Under the pieces are notes generated by a model. That model searched no databases and was not told where the DNA came from. It worked only from the letters and a program-made list of their open reading frames with translations. Below, in pieces: positions 8,973-16,251 of a stretch of 64,000 bases of DNA. Within the stretch, counting starts at the first letter, position 1, and each line of letters begins with the position of its first letter. Origin of the DNA: Paenibacillus polymyxa M1 (GTDB taxonomy: Bacteria > Bacillota > Bacilli > Paenibacillales > Paenibacillaceae). The position numbers and the translations under genes were made by a program. The stretch lies in the NCBI RefSeq assembly GCF_000237325.1, contig NC_017542.1, forward strand, positions 999,501-1,063,500, in the 5' to 3' direction.

Positions 8973-10451
8973 ATGACAGAGAAAAAAGAAATAGCAAATA
9001 AAATAGGGTGGAACTTCGACAACAGTTATTCTCGTCTGCCGGAATCCATGTTTACGAAGCTCAATCCAAATCCTGTTCGCTCACCAAAGCTGATCATTTT
9101 AAATCATCCGTTGGCAGTCTCACTGGGTTTGAACGAAAATGCGCTGCAAAGAGATGACGCCGTAGCAATGTTGGCCGGCAATCAGGTTCCCGAAGGTGCT
9201 ACGCCTCTTGCTCAAGCTTACGCAGGACATCAATTCGGGCATTTTAACATGCTAGGAGACGGGCGTGCTCTACTGCTCGGCGAGCAGATCACTCCCTTGG
9301 GTAAACGGGTTGATATTCAGCTCAAGGGCTCAGGCAGAACGCCGTACTCTCGTCGTGGTGATGGCCGAGCGGCACTTGGGCCGATGCTCCGCGAATACAT
9401 CATCAGCGAAGCGATGCATGCGCTAGGTATCGCTACCACCCGCAGCTTGGCGGTGGTAACTACAGGTGAGGCGATCATCCGGGAAACTGAGCAGCCCGGC
9501 GCCATTCTGACTCGTGTGGCTGCCAGTCATCTTCGTGTCGGCACCTTTCAATATGTCTCAGCATGGGGCACGTCCCAAGATCTGCGTACTCTGGCTGATT
9601 ACACATTGGAACGACACTATCCAGAAGTTGCCAATGACGAAAACCGTTACCTTTCACTGCTTCAGGAAGTGATTAAGCGTCAGGCGAAGCTGATCGCCCA
9701 ATGGCAGCTAGTGGGTTTTATTCATGGAGTGATGAACACCGACAATATGACCCTTAGCGGAGAAACCATTGATTATGGTCCTTGCGCCTTTATGGATACC
9801 TATAATCCTGAGACGGTGTTCAGTTCCATCGACATGCAGGGCCGCTATGCTTATGTCAATCAGCCGCATATTGCTGCGTGGAATCTCGCGAGATTTGCAG
9901 AGACCCTCTTGCCGCTGCTACATGACAACAGAGAGCAGGCTGTCCAACTGGCCGAGGATGCAATTTCAGATTTTGCAAACATGTTTCGCCATCATTGGCT
10001 TACGGGAATGCGGGCCAAGTTGGGGATCTTTAACGAGGAGCTAGAGGATGAATCCCTGATTGAGGATCTTCTTAAAATCATGCAGAAGCATCGCGCGGAC
10101 TACACCAATACCTTCCGTGCTCTAACTTTAAACAAACTGGAGGATGCGGATTTGTTCAGCACTGCGGATTTTACCCAGTGGAACAAGCAGTGGCAGGCGA
10201 GGCTGGACAGACAACAGGAATCCGAAGCCTCCTCGCATCAGCTGATGCGCAGCAGAAATCCTGCAATCATCCCGCGCAACCATCGGGTAGAAGAAGCACT
10301 GGAAGCTGCGGTGGAACGAGAAGATTACCGTGTGATGGAGAAACTCCTTGAAGTTCTTTCGGACCCTTATGCTTATTCTACTGAACAGGAAGTTTACTCT
10401 ACATTGCCTGAGGAACCCACTTGTCCTTACCGAACCTTCTGTGGTACCTGA
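8973..10451 (+). CDS. selO: protein adenylyltransferase SelO/YdiU
   Basis: A 492-residue pseudokinase-fold enzyme that transfers AMP from ATP to Ser, Thr or Tyr of target proteins, linked in E. coli to oxidative stress. Signature stretches are present: [51 protein letters not shown] and the catalytic region [16 protein letters not shown] followed by DYGPCAFMD. The C-terminus ends CPYRTFCGT, with cysteines where other SelO proteins carry Cys or selenocysteine. The ATG has AAAAGGAG upstream. It stands alone and is followed by its own terminator. The family assignment is secure; targets are unknown. Confidence 0.95.
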   Translation: MTEKKEIANKIGWNFDNSYSRLPESMFTKLNPNPVRSPKLIILNHPLAVSLGLNENALQRDDAVAMLAGNQVPEGATPLAQAYAGHQFGHFNMLGDGRALLLGEQITPLGKRVDIQLKGSGRTPYSRRGDGRAALGPMLREYIISEAMHALGIATTRSLAVVTTGEAIIRETEQPGAILTRVAASHLRVGTFQYVSAWGTSQDLRTLADYTLERHYPEVANDENRYLSLLQEVIKRQAKLIAQWQLVGFIHGVMNTDNMTLSGETIDYGPCAFMDTYNPETVFSSIDMQGRYAYVNQPHIAAWNLARFAETLLPLLHDNREQAVQLAEDAISDFANMFRHHWLTGMRAKLGIFNEELEDESLIEDLLKIMQKHRADYTNTFRALTLNKLEDADLFSTADFTQWNKQWQARLDRQQESEASSHQLMRSRNPAIIPRNHRVEEALEAAVEREDYRVMEKLLEVLSDPYAYSTEQEVYSTLPEEPTCPYRTFCGT

Positions 10452-10495
10452 TCTGTAGTAGTCATGTTGAACAACTGGCTGATAATCTATTTCAT

Positions 10496-10548
10496 GCGTT
10501 GGTGGAGAAGAACGACTTTCTCTCACCAACGCATTTTGCTTTTATTTT
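10496..10548 (+). terminator. terminator after selO
   Basis: GCGTTGGTG pairs with CACCAACGC around an AGAA/TTCT-extended loop, then a T-rich run. It closes selO and separates it from the convergent SDR gene. Confidence 0.8.
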
Positions 10549-10560
10549 GAACCTGTTCAT

Positions 10561-11325
10561 TTACAGATGAGATCCACCACTTGCATCAATCAATTGACCA
10601 GTGATCCAACGGCTATCCGATGAGGCAAGAAAGGCAGCTATATCTGCAACATCCTCAGGCTCGCCCCAGCATTTAAAGGTCGAAAGGCCAGCGGCAAATT
10701 TCTGCCCGTTGGGATCTTGTAAGGTTCCGCTATTCATCTCTGTATTGATAATGCCAGGTTGGATGGCGTTGACTGTAATATGACGGCTCCCAAGTTGATG
10801 AGCCAAAACGCGAGTCAGTGTGTCGATTGCCCCCTTTGACATGCTATATGCAAAAACACTAGGGGAGGCCACGCGTGTAACAAACGATGAGAGATTGATA
10901 ATGCGGCCTCCATTTTTTAGACGCGGCAAAGCTTGCTGGGTAACAAAAAGAGGTGCTTTGACATTCATGTTCATGACTTCGTCAAAAGATTCTTCTGTTG
11001 TCTCTTCTAGGGGGACAATTTGACCCATTCCAGCGTTATTGACGAGAATATCAAACCGATTATCGCCTGTACGTTCCCGAAGCGCTTCATCCAATTTCGC
11101 ATATAAATCATAAACGCCGTTCAGGGCACTGAAGTCAGCACCGATCGTAAATGCAGCCCCTCCAAGTTGCTCAATTTGATGAACCACCTCATCTGCTTCT
11201 TTATGCCTTCTTCCGTAATGCACTGCGACAATGGCCCCCTCCCGAGCCAGACGTAATGCAATGCCACGACCGATTCCTCGACTTGCACCAGTTACTAAAG
11301 CGATTTGACCTTTTAACTTACTCAT
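10561..11325 (-). CDS. SDR family oxidoreductase
   Basis: A 254-residue classical short-chain dehydrogenase/reductase that uses NAD(P)H. It has the TGASRGIGRG nucleotide loop near residue 15, NNAG near residue 90, the catalytic Ser (NLSSFV) and the YSMSKGA Tyr-x3-Lys pair, and PGIINTEM after it. An Arg next to the Gly-rich loop and YGRRHKE after the second strand suggest NADP preference. The start at 11325 is chosen because AAGGAG lies eight bases upstream; the ATG at 11352 lacks a site. The substrate cannot be inferred. It stands alone and is convergent with selO. Confidence 0.92.
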   Translation of the reverse strand: MSKLKGQIALVTGASRGIGRGIALRLAREGAIVAVHYGRRHKEADEVVHQIEQLGGAAFTIGADFSALNGVYDLYAKLDEALRERTGDNRFDILVNNAGMGQIVPLEETTEESFDEVMNMNVKAPLFVTQQALPRLKNGGRIINLSSFVTRVASPSVFAYSMSKGAIDTLTRVLAHQLGSRHITVNAIQPGIINTEMNSGTLQDPNGQKFAAGLSTFKCWGEPEDVADIAAFLASSDSRWITGQLIDASGGSHL

Positions 11326-11553
11326 GTCTTCATCTCCTTGTTTGGAATTCATGCATAGTTATAGCACAAGGTAATGTTTGAAATGTTGCTCTTTCATTCG
11401 GAGTTCATGTTTTGCACTGTAGGGATACAGGTTTTAAATAAGCTTAATATCGTGATATTTATCATTGAAAAAATACGCATGTTTAACGCTCTAATGCATT
11501 ACATTGAATTGACCAATGTTCAGAAAAATGAATCTCCTTCCTTTCCATTTCAT

Positions 11554-11598
11554 GTCTAAAAATGTCTGCTAATTAGCAGTTGTATTTAGACGTTTTTT
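11554..11598 (+). terminator. terminator-like hairpin without an upstream gene
   Basis: GTCTAAA pairs with TTTAGAC, with an inner CTGCTAATTAGCAG palindrome, then GTTTTTTG. No gene on this strand ends before it. It may end a small RNA or serve as an attenuator for the permease further downstream. Confidence 0.5.
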
Positions 11599-11663
11599 GT
11601 CATACAATGCATCTAATGCTACGGACTCGGTCTTAGAAACAGTAAGGTTTGGACGGCAAATAG

Positions 11664-11729
11664 GACGTGGTTGACTTTGTATATTTACGAATCGTGGAAC
11701 TACTGTGTAGTCGTTCGATCAACCACGTC
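11664..11729 (+). promoter_or_regulatory. long inverted repeat in the permease leader
   Basis: GACGTGGTTGA at 11664-11674 is perfectly complementary to TCAACCACGTC at 11719-11729. The loop contains a small ACTAC/GTAGT hairpin and a CGAA/TTCG pair, so the element folds as a three-part stem. It lies 84 bases upstream of the permease start. It may be an RNA leader or an operator. Confidence 0.5.
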
Positions 11730-11812
11730 AGTCTGAAAATTAATAATGTTTGGAGGCAGTTTTCCGGATCATTAGCATTTGATGACGAACATATACGAAG
11801 GGGAGCGTTCTT

Positions 11813-13195
11813 TTGGAATCGAAACAATTAACAAGAGGGCTGAAGCCACGGCACGTTGAGTTGATTGCGCTTGGAGGCACGATTGGCGTCGGCTTGTTTA
11901 TGGGATCGGCAAGTACGATAAAATGGGCAGGTCCTTCGGTGCTGTTGGCTTATCTCTTAGCTGGGATTATTATGTTTTTTGTCATGCGGATCATGGGGGA
12001 AATGCTGATTCTTGAACCGGTGACGGGCTCATTCGCTACCTTTGCTCATAAATACATCAGCCCTTTGGCCGGTTTCTTGACCGCTTGGAGCTATTGGTTC
12101 TTATGGGTTACTGTAGGGATGGCGGAGGTCACTGCGATTGGGGTATATGTGGCCTACTGGTTCCCGGATATCCCGCAATGGTTGCCGGCTTTGGTAGGTG
12201 TAATTATTATTGCGCTGGCCAATTTGGCGGCTGTGAAATTTTATGGAGAATTTGAATTCTGGTTTGCGATGATTAAGATTATCGCAATTATCTTCATGCT
12301 AGTGGTTGGTACGGGGATTATCTTTTTTGGCCTCGGTAACGGCGGACAGCCGATAGGTCTATCCAATCTAGTCAGCCATGGTGGTTTTTTTGCAGGAGGG
12401 CTAAAAGGGTTCCTATTTGCACTCTGTATTGTAACGGCGGCTTATCAGGGGATTGAGATGGTGGGCATTACAGCGGGTGAAGCAGAAAATCCGAAAATGA
12501 CCCTGCGAAAAGCCATTAAAAACATCATCTGGCGTATTCTGATTTTTTACGTAGGGGCAATCTTTGTCATTGTTACGATTTATCCTTGGAACCAAATTGG
12601 CGAGATTGGCAGCCCGTTTGTTCTGACTTTTGCCAAGGTAGGAATTGTGGCTGCTGCGGGTATCATTAACTTTGTTGTACTCACAGCTGCGATGTCAGGT
12701 TGCAACAGTGGTATTTATAGTGCGGGCAGAATGTTATATACATTGGCTAAGAATGGACAAGCTCCTAAGTTCTTTGGGAAAGTTTCGGCAAGCGGCGTCC
12801 CTAGAAATAGTATAATAACGACCATTTCTTTGCTGCTGGTAGGGGTATTATTTAACTACTTAATGCCTGATTCCAAACTGTTTCTGTATATTTATAGCGC
12901 CAGTGTTCTCCCAGGTATGGTACCGTGGTTTGCATTAGCCATTAGTCAATTTAAATTCCGGAAAAAGTGGAAAAACGAAATGGAAGGTCATAACTTTAAG
13001 TCTCGGTTTTTTCCGATTAGTAATTACATCACCATTATCTTTCTGTTGCTCGTAATTGTTGGAATGTGGTTTAACCCGGACACACGCTTATCGTTGATTG
13101 TCGGGGCAACATTCATGGCGATCGTCGTTGTTGGATATTTTATCTTTGGTATAGGAAAGCGGCAGAGAATTGAAGAGTTAGAAAAAAACGAATAG
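11813..13195 (+). CDS. amino acid permease (APC superfamily)
   Basis: A 460-residue integral membrane carrier with about twelve hydrophobic segments. It belongs to the AAT group of the APC superfamily, with the [22 protein letters not shown] start and the [17 protein letters not shown] loop. Bacillus relatives include AapA, YbxG and RocE. It probably imports an amino acid with protons. The substrate cannot be decided from sequence; the relatives carry D-Ala/Gly, aromatic, Arg/Orn or Pro. The TTG start at 11813 has GGGGAG seven bases before it. It is monocistronic with its own terminator. The structured leader upstream suggests RNA-level or operator control. Confidence 0.92.
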   Translation: MESKQLTRGLKPRHVELIALGGTIGVGLFMGSASTIKWAGPSVLLAYLLAGIIMFFVMRIMGEMLILEPVTGSFATFAHKYISPLAGFLTAWSYWFLWVTVGMAEVTAIGVYVAYWFPDIPQWLPALVGVIIIALANLAAVKFYGEFEFWFAMIKIIAIIFMLVVGTGIIFFGLGNGGQPIGLSNLVSHGGFFAGGLKGFLFALCIVTAAYQGIEMVGITAGEAENPKMTLRKAIKNIIWRILIFYVGAIFVIVTIYPWNQIGEIGSPFVLTFAKVGIVAAAGIINFVVLTAAMSGCNSGIYSAGRMLYTLAKNGQAPKFFGKVSASGVPRNSIITTISLLLVGVLFNYLMPDSKLFLYIYSASVLPGMVPWFALAISQFKFRKKWKNEMEGHNFKSRFFPISNYITIIFLLLVIVGMWFNPDTRLSLIVGATFMAIVVVGYFIFGIGKRQRIEELEKNE

Positions 13196-13216
13196 GCTGC
13201 TCAAGATGTAGTATTT

Positions 13217-13264
13217 GCCGAGCGTAATTCAGATTACCTGAGTTGCGCTCGGCTTTTCTTTTTA
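13217..13264 (+). terminator. terminator after the amino acid permease
   Basis: GCCGAGCG pairs with CGCTCGGC around an AT-rich loop, followed by TTTTCTTTTT. Confidence 0.85.
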
Positions 13265-13319
13265 TATGAAGAGGAATAGAGCAATGGAAAGGCTGTAAGT
13301 GAGGTGAAAAAGTGTGTGG

Positions 13320-13583
13320 CTAACCTGTTCGCACTACAAGGGTGAATATAAATACAAAGAAAGTGAGAAGGGAAACGGAGAAGTTCATTATTGCCATACT
13401 CTTACGATGAGCCTTAAATTCTGAAATGCCGGACAATAAAAATACAAGTCCTATAAAAAATTGTGCGATGGTGTATGCGTGCTTATAAGTATCCGGGTAT
13501 GCGAGGGATAAAAGGGACGAAACCATAGCAATTACAGCAAATATTAAAGTGAGAATTCGGTAGATATCCATTTTCTTGAACAT
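13320..13583 (-). CDS. small three-helix membrane protein
   Basis: An 87-residue protein with three hydrophobic segments at roughly residues 7-27, 38-56 and 64-83, and a short basic loop (EFKAHRKS) between the second and third. It resembles the small DUF3953-like membrane proteins of Bacillales, but I cannot confirm this. The ATG at 13583 was chosen with AAGGAAGGG upstream; a GTG at 13595 lies too close to that site. It stands alone with no informative neighbour. Function is unknown. Confidence 0.6.
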   Translation of the reverse strand: MFKKMDIYRILTLIFAVIAMVSSLLSLAYPDTYKHAYTIAQFFIGLVFLLSGISEFKAHRKSMAIMNFSVSLLTFFVFIFTLVVRTG

Positions 13584-14055
13584 AGATAAGTGCACCCTTC
13601 CTTAAATAACGCCAAGTGTATTATCTATTCTAAAGGTCAGACCGTGGGACTTCAAATAAATAGAAAAAAAAGAGTGGGCAGAATGCTGCTAGATAAAACA
13701 AGAACCATTCGGCTGTGTGTGAAGTTCCTAGGTCATGAGCTTCGTTTTTTGTTTTCGGGTTAGAAATTATAAGCGTGCAGGAGTAGTACCGAGGATCGCA
13801 GTATTCTAAAAGTCAACAGGAAATTTGCCCATTTTCAGCGTGATAATCACGTCTTTAGTTCAGAAAACAACGTATTACTATAAAACAAACCGAGCTTAAT
13901 CAGGAGGATGGTCCAGTATTCCCTCATTTTTATTTCTGATAAGATGAATTCCATATTATTGAAGATACCATTGGCCTGCGAGGATACATGTGAAGCTTAG
14001 TCTATCGTAGGTATGGATGGCAGAATGATACACCAAGAAATGAGGAAAACATCAG
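13584..14055. other. 472-base gap without a gene
   Basis: No coding frame with a ribosome site was found. It contains a terminator-like hairpin at 13721-13755 and the palindrome CGTGATAATCACG at 13839-13851. The last 20 bases hold the GAGGAAAA ribosome site of the lipoprotein gene. Confidence 0.5.
13721..13755 (+). terminator. orphan terminator-like hairpin
   Basis: GAAGTTC pairs fully, with one G-U pair, with GAGCTTC around a nine-base loop, then GTTTTTTGTTTT. No annotated gene on the plus strand ends here, so a short transcript may lie upstream (about 13600-13720). Confidence 0.4.
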
Positions 14056-15012
14056 ATGAAGGTAAAGAAGTATATTATTTTGATGACTGCTGTCATGAGT
14101 TTATCTGCTATGCTGGCAGCATGCGGTGACTCCAAGAAACAAAATGAAGGTGAGGCTACGACTGGAGCGACTATTTCTACAGTTGCCACAGCTACACAGA
14201 CACCCAAAGTGGATCAAGATGTTGCAGGACAAGTGAGTGCGGAAGCTACTGCGAGCAGTACAATGGACAAAGCGACAAAAGCTGGGACCAACACAAAAAC
14301 GTATGCAGACATGGCTAAAGAAGCAACGAAACTCGACCAGCAAGCAGGCCAAATAGGACTAAATACAACACAAGAGCAGCTCCTTTCCTTTGCGGATCGT
14401 TATGGGCTGGTACGGGTGCCAAACCATCCCATTCGGCGGGTTTCCGATCCAACCGGAAAACATATCAACATCGCAAATTACAGCGACTCTGTTGTCAATT
14501 TATATACAGAAAAGCCAATTCACCCGAATACGGATGAGTTTATTCATGAGGCTTATACCTATTTTACAGAGGGAGTTGCTCCGGGAGAGACCTACAAGAA
14601 ATGGGAGGAAACTTCTAATACAGAAAGAGGGCTCATCAAAATGCTCTACCTGTCACGCGAGGGACTTCTTATTTTAGAAGAAGCGATGAAGACGCATGAT
14701 TACTCTACTCCATCAGTCCAAAATACGCTGGGCTTCTTTAAGGTTGCTTCGAAATTTGAGTCTATGATGCCTGTTGCACAGACGCCCACAGACATCAGTT
14801 TGTACAATATGTATGATCAACAAGTTAAACCAGAGTGGAAGAAACTGAGTGATATTAAAAACCCTGCGGCGAATGAAAAGGCCTTTGCTGCCGCCTATCA
14901 AAAAGCAAGAAACGAGACCAATAATCTCATGGGGTTGTTGAACATTATGGTGTCTACGGAAATGGAAAAACGTCTCAAAGCAGCAACTGATCCGCAGAAG
15001 ACAGAAAAATAG
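14056..15012 (+). CDS. predicted lipoprotein of unknown function
   Basis: A 318-residue exported protein. Residues 1-22 are a signal peptide ending in an LAAC lipobox (Cys near residue 22), so it should be lipid-anchored on the outer face of the membrane. A low-complexity Thr/Ala/Gln-rich linker (residues 30-95) precedes a globular, probably helical domain with no family I recognise. No catalytic motif is evident. The ATG follows GAGGAAAA. The next gene also encodes an exported protein of unknown role, about 110 bases downstream on the same strand, so they may be expressed together. Confidence 0.75.
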   Translation: MKVKKYIILMTAVMSLSAMLAACGDSKKQNEGEATTGATISTVATATQTPKVDQDVAGQVSAEATASSTMDKATKAGTNTKTYADMAKEATKLDQQAGQIGLNTTQEQLLSFADRYGLVRVPNHPIRRVSDPTGKHINIANYSDSVVNLYTEKPIHPNTDEFIHEAYTYFTEGVAPGETYKKWEETSNTERGLIKMLYLSREGLLILEEAMKTHDYSTPSVQNTLGFFKVASKFESMMPVAQTPTDISLYNMYDQQVKPEWKKLSDIKNPAANEKAFAAAYQKARNETNNLMGLLNIMVSTEMEKRLKAATDPQKTEK

Positions 15013-15125
15013 AAAAGACATAATTTATCCACACTTACTTCTAATATTTAACTGTTAGTAGAATTATTGAAAAGCTATAATTCTAATGATGATTTGAGTG
15101 TACTTGAAGAAAAGAGGTTGTGGGT

Positions 15126-15833
15126 ATGATGTTGAAAAAATGGCCAGTAGTATTCATGATAGGTATTATCATGCTGGTATCCGTAGGGTGGAACAGTGGA
15201 ATATCTTATGCAAAATATTATTACGAATACTCTTGGGATCAGTACAAGGGGACTGAAATCAAGACCTACAGGCTGACACCGGTAGCCGGTAGAGCTGGAT
15301 TTATGGATCAGGAAAAGGCCTTTGCTGTGATTAGCAAAACCCCGAATGTGTATGGAAAGTTCAGTGGCTATCGAACAGAGAAAACAACTGAATTTGCAAC
15401 CAAGAGTGTAACGGATGAGGTTTATAAATATGCAGTTGTTGATTTTAATACCGACAAGGAGCCAGAAACTGTAGAATACATTAATCCAAAAGACGGAATT
15501 CCTCATACATGGAACGGAACCGATGAGATTCGAATTTTTATGAGAGGATCTGAGGCAGCTTCGTTGGCTGAGCTGTTTTATGAGGGAACTCCAAGTGAAG
15601 AACGCTATCATTTTAATGCTGACGATGTATACTTAGTTGCATTCTGGTCCAGCGCAGCAAAACCAATCACTGGAATGTCTGCTGAAGCACTAGTTGAGGA
15701 AGGCCCCTCTACGCTTATAAACCGAGAGTGGGTAGCTCAAATAAAAGACAAAGATCCTGCTGCTTATCCACAAAACGGATCTTTAAAGGGCTACTTTTAT
15801 ATTTATAAGGGCTCTGAGTTGAAAAAGGATTAG
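15126..15833 (+). CDS. secreted protein of unknown function
   Basis: A 235-residue protein with an N-terminal signal peptide (MMLKKWPVVFMIGIIMLVSVG, cleavage probably after SYA near residue 29). The mature part is rich in Tyr and acidic residues (KYYYEYSWDQYKG), probably mostly beta, and has no motif I recognise. The ATG at 15126 is eight bases after AGAGGT, which favours it over the GTG at 15120. It lies downstream of the lipoprotein and ends in a clear terminator, so the two may form an envelope-related unit. Confidence 0.7.
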   Translation: MMLKKWPVVFMIGIIMLVSVGWNSGISYAKYYYEYSWDQYKGTEIKTYRLTPVAGRAGFMDQEKAFAVISKTPNVYGKFSGYRTEKTTEFATKSVTDEVYKYAVVDFNTDKEPETVEYINPKDGIPHTWNGTDEIRIFMRGSEAASLAELFYEGTPSEERYHFNADDVYLVAFWSSAAKPITGMSAEALVEEGPSTLINREWVAQIKDKDPAAYPQNGSLKGYFYIYKGSELKKD

Positions 15834-16251
15834 AAAGAGAAGACAGAATTTAATAAGTGCATCTTACACAAAAAATGAGATAACATTTTGTATTCAGACG
15901 AATGCGGATACAGGTGTCATCTCTTTTTTTGTTTGTATACATGAATAAAATGATAACCCAAAGGTGATAAATATTTAATTACCAATGAAAACCATTGTTT
16001 AGTGATAGGGAATTACGGCTTAAAAAAACATGCTGAATGAGCAGGACAGCAGATTGCTCAAACCACTTTTTTTGCTGGCTTTATTCAATCCTAGGGAGAT
16101 TATTCCGATAAACCAAGTATATACAGTTTGGTGTTAACAGTAATGAAAAACCGTTTGAAAACAAAAGAGATTTATTTTCAAAGTTGATATGAAGGTACAG
16201 GTGAAAGTGGCCCAGTGCCATCTCGTAAAGGAGGTGTAATGATCTCAAATA
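15834..16251 (+). other. 418-base gap: terminator and leader of the SLH gene
   Basis: After the terminator at 15877-15931 there is no convincing gene. A weak hairpin (TGAGCA/TGCTCA, about 16035-16060) followed by ACTTTTTTT lies in the middle. The end holds a very strong AAAGGAGGTG ribosome site at 16227-16236 that is poorly spaced for the gene that follows. Confidence 0.5.
15877..15931 (+). terminator. terminator after the secreted protein gene
   Basis: GAGATAACA pairs with TGTCATCTC (eight of nine) and is followed by TTTTTTTG. Confidence 0.75.

Larger units (their letters stand above)
11326..11812 (+). other. 487-base gap with two structured elements before the permease
   Basis: No convincing coding frame. 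It holds a terminator-like hairpin at 11554-11598 and a long inverted repeat at 11664-11729, both on the permease strand and listed separately. No T-box sequence (AGGGTGGNACCGCG) or known riboswitch core was recognised. Confidence 0.5.

Noticed and set aside
11374..11559. 62-codon frame upstream of the permease
   Set aside because: No ribosome site, hydrophobic low-complexity product, and it ends within the terminator-like hairpin.
11600..11812. T-box leader before the amino acid permease
   Set aside because: The AGGGTGGNACCGCG sequence and specifier-loop pattern are absent; only an inverted repeat is present.
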